DNA from: an archaeon
GTDB taxonomy: Archaea; Thermoproteota; Nitrososphaeria; Nitrososphaerales; CADDZS01
Direction of reading: 5' to 3'
Assembly: GCA_029850555.1 (NCBI GenBank)
Contig: JARCRS010000031.1
Span: 85,833 to 149,832 of the forward strand
DNA length: 64,000 nucleotides
Shown here: positions 18,102 to 26,263 of the stretch, piece after piece
How positions within the stretch are numbered: position 1 is the stretch's first letter
Layout: every line of letters starts with the position of its first letter
Position numbers and translations under genes: made by a program
The notes under the pieces: model-generated
The model's database searches: none
Seen by the model: only the letters and a program-made list of their open reading frames with translations
Told to the model about the DNA's origin: nothing

Positions 18102-19186
18102 CAAAATATAAGCTAGCCATGCTTAATGGGGATGGCATAGGACCAGAAGTGGTTTCTAGCGCCAGATCTATTTTGGAGACGGCTTCGCAAGTTACTGGTT
18201 TGGAACTTGAATTTATCGAACTTCCCGTGGGTCTCGAAGCCTACAAGAATTTTGGAAGAACTCTTCCACCAAATACAATTGAGGGCATGAGCCAATCCGA
18301 TGCGTGGATTCTTGGACCGTTACAGACAGGGTCGTATCCAAAAGATGACAGAGATTATCCAATGTCCTCAGGAAAGATCAGGAAGTACTTTGATCTGTTT
18401 GCAAACATAAGGCCTGCGAAATCATACATTCCTAAAGTTGCAAGTAACATCGATCTAGTAATCGTAAGAGAGAATACTGAGGATTTCTTTCCAAATATAA
18501 ATCTCTTCAAAGGGTACGGAGAATTTTGGACTGACAAAGATACTGTTGTTTCGCTAAGAGTAATTAGGCGATCATCCTGCAAAAGAATCGCGAAGACTGC
18601 ATTTGAACTTGCTCGGTCTAGGAACCAAAAGAAGCTCGTTACGGCTGTCCACAAATCAAATGTGTTGATAGAAGGAGATGGCTTGTTTTTGGAAGAGGCT
18701 AACCGCGTTTATGAAGAGGGCTTTCGAGATCTCAGATTTGAGCAGAAATTAATTGACAGCGCATCGATGGAGCTAGTTTTGAAACCCGAACGATTTGATG
18801 TAATATTGGCTACCAATTTGTTCGGCGACATTATCTCGGATGAGGCGGCAGGTCTCGTTGGAGGATTGGGCTTTTGCCCTTCTCTTAACTCTGGTGAGAA
18901 ACATGCAATGGGACAGGCAGTTCACGGGACCGCCCCGGATATCGCTGGTAAGGGGATTGCGAATCCCGTATCAGAAATACTCTCAAGTGTTATGCTTCTA
19001 GACTGGCTTTTCTCACACAAGGGGGAGGAAAGGAAGGTCTATGAGACAGCTCGAGTAATTGAGAGAGCAATCAAAAAGCAACTCTCATCTCAAGACCCTA
19101 AGGATAAGACACTTGACATAGATGGGAATGCGTCAACCCAAGAATTCACATCGCGTCTATCTAACCGGATTCTAGTTGACAGCTAG
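18098..19186 (+). CDS. homoisocitrate dehydrogenase
   Basis: A 362-residue beta-decarboxylating dehydrogenase (isocitrate/isopropylmalate dehydrogenase superfamily) that oxidises homoisocitrate to 2-oxoadipate with NAD(P). Visible motifs: NGDGIGPEVV at the N-terminus, the SGKIRKYFDLFANIRP substrate-binding segment, VRENTEDFF, the catalytic VHKSN lysine region and NLFGDIISDEAAGLVGG with metal-binding aspartates. Overlaps the small homoaconitase gene by 4 nt (ATGA). It ends the lysine cluster; an aminotransferase for 2-oxoadipate is not found in the window. Confidence 0.87.
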   Translation: MTKYKLAMLNGDGIGPEVVSSARSILETASQVTGLELEFIELPVGLEAYKNFGRTLPPNTIEGMSQSDAWILGPLQTGSYPKDDRDYPMSSGKIRKYFDLFANIRPAKSYIPKVASNIDLVIVRENTEDFFPNINLFKGYGEFWTDKDTVVSLRVIRRSSCKRIAKTAFELARSRNQKKLVTAVHKSNVLIEGDGLFLEEANRVYEEGFRDLRFEQKLIDSASMELVLKPERFDVILATNLFGDIISDEAAGLVGGLGFCPSLNSGEKHAMGQAVHGTAPDIAGKGIANPVSEILSSVMLLDWLFSHKGEERKVYETARVIERAIKKQLSSQDPKDKTLDIDGNASTQEFTSRLSNRILVDS

Positions 19187-19222
19187 CTTAATTGCCTAGC
19201 AAATAACAGGCATCACGTCGAA

Positions 19223-19381
19223 ATGTCCGGCCTCCGAGAAAAGCAAGTTGCACAAAAGGAAGAGGCCGTCATGTGCCCGCTCTGCGGGAACGAGATGACC
19301 TATATTCAGGTCTGCCATCTTCGCTGCAATTTCTGTGGTTCAGAGCTATCATGCGAAGATAAGGGCTGGTTCTGGGGATAA
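19223..19381 (+). CDS. small zinc-ribbon protein
   Basis: A 52-residue protein starting MSGLREKQVAQ. It carries CPLCG (residues 17-21) and CHLRCNFCG (about residues 29-37) followed by ELSCEDKGWFWG, a conserved small archaeal zinc-ribbon pattern with one zinc site. Role unknown; related tiny zinc-finger proteins are widespread in archaea. It lies 36 nt after the lysine cluster and may be in the same transcript. Confidence 0.7.
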   Translation: MSGLREKQVAQKEEAVMCPLCGNEMTYIQVCHLRCNFCGSELSCEDKGWFWG

Positions 19382-19420
19382 AAACGTGGAAAAATGAGGC
19401 CGAACAAATGACAGATCGTC

Positions 19421-19606
19421 TTGCTCCGGAGAAATTACCCGTCCAGCGCCTGTGCGGAAGATAGAGCTAGGGTCCTTCAAATAGTATCTATCAATTCCGA
19501 TGATATCACTTTAGAAATCGGGTATCCTAACTTCGTTCATACAAGTAATTGCCTAATTGTCAATGAAGAGCTAGAATCCATCGAACAACTATCGGATAAA
19601 AAATAA
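19421..19606 (+). CDS. possible small protein
   Basis: A 61-residue reading frame with TTG start and no recognised family. The middle (ARVLQIVSINSDDITLEIGY) alternates hydrophobic and polar residues as in a beta-sheet protein, and the end is acidic. It follows the small zinc-ribbon gene by 39 nt. Support is limited to this pattern and position. Confidence 0.35.
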   Translation: MLRRNYPSSACAEDRARVLQIVSINSDDITLEIGYPNFVHTSNCLIVNEELESIEQLSDKK

Positions 19607-20068
19607 ATTGAAACACTGATTGCTTAGCCTATACACCCGTGAGGACGTACTACGATAATTGTTATTTAAGGAACAAGCAATGGCATTATTCGAAATTATA
19701 GTATGTCAGCCACCGTTTTTTTCTGTGACCATGAAAGAGGATTGAATTTAATTACAGTACAAACAATGGCTATAAGTTAGGGCGGAGACCCAATTACATA
19801 CACAGCCAATTCAGTACAGCTGTATGTGGCTGACCAAAGTGGGGGAGTGTAAAAACGAGAAAAAACATTGTTTATGGCTTGTCGCTTTGTCTCAATTCTG
19901 AGGTCCTTTTTTGATTAATAGAATTAGCAATTCCTTCTGAATCTATCCCAATTCAGCCAGCTCTTTACCGAGCAGCTATCGCAGTGATTATAAGAAGGGC
20001 TTCGCTTTTGATTCCACCAATAATAAACGACTTTATGCCGCGATTCTTTCTAATCAAGGGACTTTGGG
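19607..20068. other. noncoding spacer with repeat and hairpins
   Basis: About 460 bases without a supported gene before glmM. It contains the third copy of the ~85-nt repeat (19688-19773), a 9-bp inverted repeat GTCAGCCAC (19705-19713) / GTGGCTGAC (19826-19834), and a hairpin whose arms are near 19793-19803 and 19818-19826. A TATA-like GACTTTATG near 20029 may serve glmM. Confidence 0.55.
19688..19773 (+). repeat. ~85-nt dispersed repeat, copy 3
   Basis: An 86-nt unit beginning ATTCGAAATTATAGTATGTC, with seven T after CCACCG and ending AGTACAAACAATGGCTAT. It matches the tandem units at 7738-7894 in inverse orientation, about 70% identical by eye. The nearest coding sequence is glmM, 300 nt downstream. 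Confidence 0.7.
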
Positions 20069-21448
20069 ATGTCACAACAAGCAAATTATCGCAAATTGTT
20101 CGGTACCAACGGGATCAGGGGTATCCCAGGTAAAGATCTCACGCTCGAATTCGTCACGGAGATGGCTCAATCTATCGGTTCCTATTTTTCAGGGACGCAA
20201 CCGATACTAATAGGAAGAGATGTCAGGAATTCCAGTCCGGCGCTTTCAAAAGCAGTTCTTGCAGGCGTTCTTTCTTCCGGGTCAAATGCAGAAGAAGCAG
20301 AGATCGCACCGACTCCTGCCCACCAGTTCGCAGTAAGAACTCTTGGATACGGTGGAGGCATCATCGTAACCGCCTCCCACAACCCCTCACAATATAATGG
20401 AATGAAAGTTCTCGGGAAAGATGGGGTGGAAATCAGTCGCGAAAATGAGAGAGAGATTGAACTAATTTACCACGAAAAGAAGTACAAGAAGGCAGACTGG
20501 AAATCCATCGGGAGATGTGGGAAAGAGACACGAGTCGTTGAAAACTACATCAAAGGAATCATGTCGCAAGTTGACGCGGGAAAAATTAACGAATCCAAAC
20601 CAACCGTGGTGATGGATATCGGGAATGGCGCCCAAGCTGTTGCCGCTCCTTATCTTGGCGAAAGGCTGGGATGCAAAATTATAACGATTAACGGGCAAGC
20701 TGACGGTAATTTCCCGGGCAGAGGCCCAGAACCAACTCCTGCGAACCTGAATGATCTTTGTGAAGCTGTAAAAGTCTATCACGCCGCATTTGGAGTAGCC
20801 TATGACGGCGATGGTGATAGGAGCCTATTTTGTGATGAAAATGGAGAGATATACTGGGGAGATAGAACTGGCTCTTTGCTCGTCGATTTCCTTCTAGAAA
20901 AACACAGGGGAGGTCCTGTCGTTACGACAGTGAGCACTTCGCAGCTTGTCGGTATCATCGCGGAAAAACACAATGCCAAGGTGATATGGACTACCGTGGG
21001 CGCAGTCGATGTTTCACGAGCAATGGTGAATAGTCAAGCTCCTCTCGGTTTGGAGGAAAATGGCGGATTCTTCTATGGCCCGCATATTCCAGTAAGGGAC
21101 GGAGCTATGACAACTGCATTGATCTTGGAAGCTCTTGCGAGTAGAAAAATGAGCTTCTCAAAAGCAATTGGCTCCCTTCCCATGTTCTTTCAAAAGAAGG
21201 CGAAATATGAATGTCCTAACGAAAAAAAGAGTGCAGTAATGAAATATTTGGAAGCAAAGAACAAGGAAGGAAAAATAGACCGAACAGACGGCCTAAAAAT
21301 CTGGCTCGATGATCATACTTGGATCTTGCTTAGACCTAGCGGGACAGAACCTCTTATTCGGGTATACGCGGAATCGGATGATCAAGAAAAGTTAGACTCT
21401 ACATACGAGACGTTCCAACTTTTGGTCAAAGAGGCAATCGCTTCTTAG
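20069..21448 (+). CDS. glmM: phosphoglucosamine mutase / phosphohexomutase
   Basis: A 459-residue alpha-D-phosphohexomutase. Catalytic serine in TASHNPSQYNGMK (about residue 103), magnesium-binding DGDGDRS (about residues 251-257), sugar-binding GLEENGGFFYG and phosphate-binding RPSGTEPLIRVYAE near the C-terminus are all intact. The N-terminal FGTNGIRG motif is typical of archaeal GlmM-type enzymes, which isomerise glucosamine phosphate for UDP-GlcNAc and may also act on glucose or mannose phosphates. Start ATG. Its stop lies 1 nt from the end of the convergent thiL. Confidence 0.8.
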   Translation: MSQQANYRKLFGTNGIRGIPGKDLTLEFVTEMAQSIGSYFSGTQPILIGRDVRNSSPALSKAVLAGVLSSGSNAEEAEIAPTPAHQFAVRTLGYGGGIIVTASHNPSQYNGMKVLGKDGVEISRENEREIELIYHEKKYKKADWKSIGRCGKETRVVENYIKGIMSQVDAGKINESKPTVVMDIGNGAQAVAAPYLGERLGCKIITINGQADGNFPGRGPEPTPANLNDLCEAVKVYHAAFGVAYDGDGDRSLFCDENGEIYWGDRTGSLLVDFLLEKHRGGPVVTTVSTSQLVGIIAEKHNAKVIWTTVGAVDVSRAMVNSQAPLGLEENGGFFYGPHIPVRDGAMTTALILEALASRKMSFSKAIGSLPMFFQKKAKYECPNEKKSAVMKYLEAKNKEGKIDRTDGLKIWLDDHTWILLRPSGTEPLIRVYAESDDQEKLDSTYETFQLLVKEAIAS

Positions 21449-21449
21449 C

Positions 21450-22445
21450 TTATTGATTATGAATCCATCCTTTTCTCGGAATCTTTCTGGATCTGAAGTA
21501 GACTGCTGGACCTCGTAGATTCTTTGCTTTTGAAGTTCTTCCTATCGGGATCACACCAAGGCCCCGCAGCAAGTTCACATATTTTGATTTGAAAGTCATT
21601 ACGAGCTCATACTCCTCTCCTCCGAAGAGCACCAAATCATTTTCATTCAATTTGTTCAAATTGGCAAAATTTTGAACTCCTTCCGCAGTTGGAAGCAAAT
21701 CTAGATTCACATCGACGCTGCTTGATTCTGCGATATGATATAGCGACAAAGCTAATCCGTCTGACGAATCTATACAGCTCGTTAGATATTTTGCTATTCG
21801 AAGACCAAGAGCTAAACGTGCATTTGGCTCAAGAACACTTTGTTTCGCTTTGCTTCGGAAGGACTTGTCTGAGTAGCATGCCTTACCTAACAAAATAGCA
21901 AGTCCTGAGCTTTGCAGACCAAACTTGCCACTGACCCCTATGACTTCTCCAGGTTTAGATCCTCGTCTTTTTACTATTGAATTTGCAAATCCAAAAACTG
22001 CGACGTTCATCACAAGTCCGTCTTTTGACCCGCTTGTGTCACCCGCCAGGATTTTTACGCCATACCTTCTACTTGCATAGTCAAAGCCTTGTGCCATAGA
22101 TTTGATGAAATCAAAAGTCGCTTTGCTCTTCGGAATCGCAATTGAGATGATGCAAAAAGATGGCCTAACCCCTTTTGCCGCAAAATCGCTTATGGCTGCA
22201 GTAATTGCCTTTGATGCAATTTGTCGCGGACTCATTTGACTGGGGGCATCGGTTTCAGCAACAAGTATTTCCGATTTCGATACGACAAAACGTTTCTTTT
22301 TCACATTTCGAAACCAAGAAACATCATCAGAGAACGGATCAAAGGATCCGGGCGCTCCTCTGTGTTTCCCGTGCGAAAGAACTCTCCAGATGAGCTGTAT
22401 TGTTTCTTCTTCATTTAGAGTACGTTTGTAGCGCAGGGAAGGCAA
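21450..22445 (-). CDS. thiL: thiamine-monophosphate kinase
   Basis: A 331-residue ThiL/PurM-family kinase that phosphorylates thiamine monophosphate to thiamine diphosphate. Family features are DDVSWF near residue 40, AISDFAAKGVRPSFCIISIA (about residues 88-107), the glycine-rich ILAGDTSGS metal-binding loop, CIDSSDGLALSL and FGGEEYELVMTF. Length is normal. It ends tail to tail with glmM and lies 31 nt downstream of a second mutase on the same strand, so it is probably co-transcribed with that gene. Confidence 0.88.
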   Translation of the reverse strand: MPSLRYKRTLNEEETIQLIWRVLSHGKHRGAPGSFDPFSDDVSWFRNVKKKRFVVSKSEILVAETDAPSQMSPRQIASKAITAAISDFAAKGVRPSFCIISIAIPKSKATFDFIKSMAQGFDYASRRYGVKILAGDTSGSKDGLVMNVAVFGFANSIVKRRGSKPGEVIGVSGKFGLQSSGLAILLGKACYSDKSFRSKAKQSVLEPNARLALGLRIAKYLTSCIDSSDGLALSLYHIAESSSVDVNLDLLPTAEGVQNFANLNKLNENDLVLFGGEEYELVMTFKSKYVNLLRGLGVIPIGRTSKAKNLRGPAVYFRSRKIPRKGWIHNQ

Positions 22446-22476
22446 ATGAAATTGTCCCTATCTATACTTCACAAAC

Positions 22477-23799
22477 TCAAGTCTTACTGATCTCACGAGC
22501 TATTTGGTTGATTTTGGATGTAAAATCCCTGACAAGCTCGGCAGACTTTGACTCGCTGTTTGATTCTGCAGAGATCCGAATTACGTTCTCGGTGTTCGAG
22601 CCCCTGATCAATACCCAGGATTTGTCGCTCATTCTGACTTTAACGCCATCTGTAAGATCAACATCTTTCTCGGTATTAGACAAGGTTTCAAGTATTTTTG
22701 GAGCAAGATTTGTGTCGATCTCGAGCTTTGCACGATCCTGGTAGTACTTCTTGAAGTTTGAAGTAATGGCCGAAAGCGAACCCTCTGATTTTATCATCCG
22801 GGTAATCAGAGTAGAGGCATGAACACCATCACGGCACATGACGAATGCAGGCTCGATGTATCCACCAGAACTACCTTCGCCACCAGCGCCACAGTTATTT
22901 TCGATAATCTTTCTTACAACATTCCCTTCGCCGACTTTAGAGTAGACCATTTTGCCATTGTATTCTCTCACAAGATCTTCCGCGGCAAGGCTAGTATCAA
23001 CGCTTACTGCAACACTTCTGTTTCGACTGTTTTCCAGGAAATATCTAAGGCAGATTAGAAGGGTAGCATCTCCTGACATCTTGTTTCCATTTTGGTCTAC
23101 TATGACTAATCTATCAGCATCGCAATCGTAGGCAAAGCCCACGTCACATTCTTCATTCTTGACCACACTCGAAAGCCCGGTGAGGGGGTCTGCAGTCGGG
23201 TCCATGATTCTAGGAAAAATTCCAGGAGAGTCGTGCAAGGTATGAACTTCACAACCCTGGTATGCAATTATCGAGGTGATGAAAAGGGAACCAACACCTC
23301 CGGCTAGATCCAAAGCTACTTTGATTCCAGAGGCAGTTTTGAAGCTAGCCTTCGCCTGTAGAATATCAATGTAGAGAGCTTTTCTTCGAAAGACTTTGCC
23401 TTGTCGAAGATTCGACGTTGGCGACTCCCTTCTGATAGAATCAAGCTCATTTTCGAATACTCCTCTGCCCCCCTTCACAACGAACTTGATTCCATTCCAT
23501 TTCGGCGGATTGTGAGAAGCAGTTATGATTATACCACCGTCCAAGTTTCGGACTGACACTTCTTTGAAGACGCTTGGAGTGGACGAGAATCCAAGGTCGT
23601 AGACAGTGCACCCTGCTTGGACGAGTCCCGAGCTCACTGCTGCCTTGAGCGCTGTAGAGGTCGTCCTAGTGTCGCAGCCTAAGGCAACCGTTCCCGACTT
23701 TATGAAAGTCCCGAATCTTATTCCGATTGATTCGACCAAAGAGGCATCTAGATCTTGATTCATTATGCCTCTTATGCCGGAGACCGAAACGATTGGCAT
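22477..23799 (-). CDS. phosphomannomutase/phosphoglucomutase
   Basis: A second phosphohexomutase, 440 residues. It has FGTFIK.. near the N-terminus, catalytic serine in TASHNPPKWNGIKF (about residue 92), a metal loop reading YDCDADRL instead of the usual DGDGDR, sugar-binding GEGSSGGYIEP and phosphate-binding IRGSNTENVIRI. The sugar loop GEGSSGG and phosphate loop RGSNTEN are typical of archaeal ManB-like enzymes, so substrate may differ from the GlmM-like paralogue 1 kb away. ATG start; upstream of and probably co-transcribed with thiL. Confidence 0.82.
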   Translation of the reverse strand: MPIVSVSGIRGIMNQDLDASLVESIGIRFGTFIKSGTVALGCDTRTTSTALKAAVSSGLVQAGCTVYDLGFSSTPSVFKEVSVRNLDGGIIITASHNPPKWNGIKFVVKGGRGVFENELDSIRRESPTSNLRQGKVFRRKALYIDILQAKASFKTASGIKVALDLAGGVGSLFITSIIAYQGCEVHTLHDSPGIFPRIMDPTADPLTGLSSVVKNEECDVGFAYDCDADRLVIVDQNGNKMSGDATLLICLRYFLENSRNRSVAVSVDTSLAAEDLVREYNGKMVYSKVGEGNVVRKIIENNCGAGGEGSSGGYIEPAFVMCRDGVHASTLITRMIKSEGSLSAITSNFKKYYQDRAKLEIDTNLAPKILETLSNTEKDVDLTDGVKVRMSDKSWVLIRGSNTENVIRISAESNSESKSAELVRDFTSKINQIAREISKT

Positions 23800-23834
23800 C
23801 TAGAGCACTCTGATCGCATTTTGCCTAGAGGATA

Positions 23835-23844
23835 TTTATTATAT
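23835..23844 (+). promoter_or_regulatory. TATA box for tRNA-Thr
   Basis: TTTATTATAT lies ~34 nt before the first base of tRNA-Thr, a normal distance for an archaeal tRNA promoter with a short leader. It is in the divergent spacer between the mutase gene and the tRNA. Confidence 0.5.
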
Positions 23845-23877
23845 CGGGCAAGTTCTTCGCTGGTTAAACGTCTGAGT

Positions 23878-23997
23878 GCCTCGGTAGCTCAGCCTGGTCA
23901 GAGCGATTGCCTCGTATCCAATTTCTCTTCAATTCAAGAAGAGACTTTGAAGGAAAGAGAGAGCAATAGGTCGCGGGCTCGAATCCCGCCCGAGGCT
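23878..23997 (+). tRNA. tRNA-Thr (CGT) with one intron
   Basis: Acceptor GCCTCGG / CCGAGGC pairs over 7 bp with T73, the usual archaeal tRNA-Thr discriminator. D arm GCTC...GAGC, anticodon stem ATTGC / GCAAT, T arm GCGGG-CTCGAAT-CCCGC. The loop reads C-T-CGT-A, giving anticodon CGT. The two stem halves come together only after removing a 45-nt intron at 23917-23961, the canonical position 37/38. CCA is not encoded. Confidence 0.93.
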
Positions 23998-24560
23998 CAT
24001 CTCAATAAAAAAAAGGTAAAATTTTGGACTGGCCGGCTCATGTTTTTTTCAAGCAGTCTCAAGTTTGGGCAGGAGGCCCTTGCCAAGCGTTGGTATGATA
24101 GGATTTCCAAGACGTTTGGGTTTTTCGATATTGCCGTTAATTTCCTTTTCTTCCCCTTCCTCCATTCTCTAGCCTTTCTTGGCCTCTTCTTTCATAACGC
24201 CGTGCGATGTACCTAACAAACATCTGTAGTAGGCTCGTTCAACTATTTTTTCTCAACTACGAATAGAATATTCCAAAGCAATTTCTTCTTCTGTTGTATC
24301 TTCCCACATTTTCAGAAAATTTGCCTTTTCATCTGACTGGAAATCCGCAATTGGGAAAAGAGATACCAAGAGTGAGCGGCTCCCTTAGGACCGGTTAGTT
24401 CTCTTCCATTTTCTTCGCATGTCACCATGCAATGCTCTACGATGAGCTTTCGTCTGCCGTTGTTTTAGGGTCTTTTTTGATACCATAAACTATTCTTCCT
24501 AAAGGTGTATGCCTTTAGATTTTGCTCTCTTTGACAACTCCGATGTGTTCGGAAGGAATA
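23998..24560. other. intergenic stretch without a convincing gene
   Basis: About 560 bases between tRNA-Thr and the pilin gene. One short minus-strand frame (24253-24369, 38 residues, acidic C-terminus) has protein-like composition but a TTG start, no homologue that I recognise and no upstream signal; it may be a remnant. Nothing else can be supported. Confidence 0.45.
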
Positions 24561-25046
24561 TCAGTTTGCAATTATAGTCGCAACCGTTTCAGATCCGTCT
24601 CCGAGCACCAAGAGTATTGAATAAGAATAGCCAGGGAACGTAAGAAACGAAGTTGTTACGACGAAAAGTACTGTTTGCTCTGGAAGCAGACTAAGGCTCC
24701 CGTTTGCAGCATCGCAAGGACAGCCGAAGCTGACCTGTTCAGAAGAAATCCCGGTTTGAGCAAATTCATACTTGGTTTGATTAGCAAGCGTTACGTACAC
24801 TCTCTCGGCGCCGTTAAGAGTTATCTCTTGCTTACCTAGATTAAGAACGTAGAATTTTATTGAGTTACCACTTGCGCTTCCTGTCGGAATCTCGAGAATC
24901 GAGAAATTGCTTGGTGTCTGTTGGAGGTTTACTGTGGAAGTCATTGCGTAAGTGTAGACCATGCTCCCGCCAGCGACGGCCAAAGTAATCAATAAGACGG
25001 TGGCTATAACAGAGCTAACTCCTCTTTTCGTTTTTGTCGATTTCAA
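24561..25046 (-). CDS. archaeal type IV pilin-like protein
   Basis: A 161-residue prepilin. The N-terminus has a short basic leader ending KTKRG, a predicted class III signal peptidase (PibD/FlaK) cleavage site, followed at once by the hydrophobic helix VSSVIATVLLITLAVAGGS that packs into the filament core. The rest is a beta-rich globular domain; two cysteines (CPC near residue 109) sit in one loop. It is transcribed alone, so it may be a minor or species-specific pilin, or a cell-surface protein using the same export route. Confidence 0.8.
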   Translation of the reverse strand: MKSTKTKRGVSSVIATVLLITLAVAGGSMVYTYAMTSTVNLQQTPSNFSILEIPTGSASGNSIKFYVLNLGKQEITLNGAERVYVTLANQTKYEFAQTGISSEQVSFGCPCDAANGSLSLLPEQTVLFVVTTSFLTFPGYSYSILLVLGDGSETVATIIAN

Positions 25047-25152
25047 GAAAGGGCTCTAAGTGAAGATACCATAACAGAGCCTCTTTTGGCGCTTCAGGAT
25101 ATTTCAAAAGGGGAAAGAAATTGGATAAAGTATCTCGGATTCAAAATGAAAT

Positions 25153-25644
25153 CTAGAGATAGCGTCTAACCTCATCGACATGCCCATCGACCTGGACACG
25201 TCGAATTGCCTTCTTGATCTTCCCGCTCTTATCGATGATAAAGGTGGATCGCTCTATTCCCCAGTATTTCTTCCCGTAATTATTCTTGAGTTTGTACACC
25301 CCGTACCCCTTTGAAACCTTACCATCAATGTCAGCAAGAAGCGGGAAATTCAATGAGTATTTAGCTCGGAATTTGCTATGAGACTCTGCATCATCCATGC
25401 TGACTCCCAAAACCTGAACTCCAGACTTGTTTAAGGAGGAGAGATTATCTCTGAAAGAACAGGCCTCTTTAGTGCAACCTGGCGTATCGTCTTTTGGATA
25501 AAAATAGAGTACGACCTGCTTTTGTCCCTTGAAATTTGACAGAGAATAGACTTTGCCATCGTCCCCCTTTAGCTTGAAATCGGGGGCGATCTCACCGTCG
25601 GTGACTTTTTCTTCCCCTGCTAGTTCTTCTTTGCTTGCTGGCAT
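25153..25644 (-). CDS. bcp: peroxiredoxin (thioredoxin-dependent peroxidase, Bcp/PrxQ type)
   Basis: A 163-residue peroxiredoxin reducing hydrogen peroxide and organic peroxides in the cytoplasm. The peroxidatic cysteine lies in [18 protein letters not shown] (about residue 57) and the resolving cysteine five residues later, the PrxQ arrangement. An N-terminal extension of ~17 residues precedes the APDFKL segment. Start ATG; single gene. Confidence 0.92.
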   Translation of the reverse strand: MPASKEELAGEEKVTDGEIAPDFKLKGDDGKVYSLSNFKGQKQVVLYFYPKDDTPGCTKEACSFRDNLSSLNKSGVQVLGVSMDDAESHSKFRAKYSLNFPLLADIDGKVSKGYGVYKLKNNYGKKYWGIERSTFIIDKSGKIKKAIRRVQVDGHVDEVRRYL

Positions 25645-25897
25645 GAGCGTAATGTAAATCTGACATACTTATTGCATTTACTCTGCTACTTTCCATCATA
25701 CTCAAGAAATTAAATGACAAAAATTGGTTACGATGTTGCTCGAGCTTGATCACGCCAAAACGTGGTTTGGTAGATATGAAGAGAAAAATAGCGCTAAGTT
25801 TAGGAAAGCGCGACAAAATTTAGAAGCTGATTTCCAGAAATATTGATCGCAAAGTGGAAAGCTTAAGAAAGCAGGCAAGGGGTAACAATTTGAAATC

Positions 25898-26083
25898 GCG
25901 GGGGTCGCCCAGCCTGGTCAAAGGCGCAGGTAGATTGCTACGCTACCTCGACTCTTAGTTCGAAGAAGCATGTCGGTCTTGCGATACTGAGGACCAGTTG
26001 GTCGCGGTTTGAGTTCGCGGCTAATCGGTGCAGAGCTCCTGTCCCTTAGGGGTTCGTGGGTTCAAATCCCACCTCCCGCACCA
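25898..26083 (+). tRNA. tRNA-Leu, probable anticodon GAG, with two introns
   Basis: Acceptor GCGGGGG (25898-25904) pairs with CTCCCGC (26073-26079, one G-U pair), then A73 and an encoded CCA (26081-26083). D arm GCC...GGC, T arm GTGGG-TTCAAAT-CCCAC, variable arm with CCC/GGG stem. The anticodon stem CAGG.. / ..CCTG forms only after removing introns after positions 30 and 37. The segment A-CTGAGG near 25985-25992 fits positions 31-37 with anticodon GAG; TAG is a weaker alternative. The first intron contains a GGTAG/CTACC hairpin. It shares the unusual 30/31 intron site with the tRNA-Leu at 4.1 kb. Confidence 0.75.
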
Positions 26084-26263
26084 ATGTCTTCCAATTTACT
26101 GTAGCGTTTTGGGATGAACTTCTCTATTCATAGGCTAGGCGCTCAATAAGTTTCGAATTAGAAATCAGGAAAATTCTGCCTGAACATTCGATCACGGCCA
26201 TAATCTTAATCCGTTCCATATACATGATTGAGAACTAGATACACGTGTTATACTATTGATTTT

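Noticed and set aside
24253..24369. Minus-strand 38-codon frame as a gene
   Set aside because: Protein-like composition, but TTG start, no promoter, no recognised family and an isolated position; at most a remnant.
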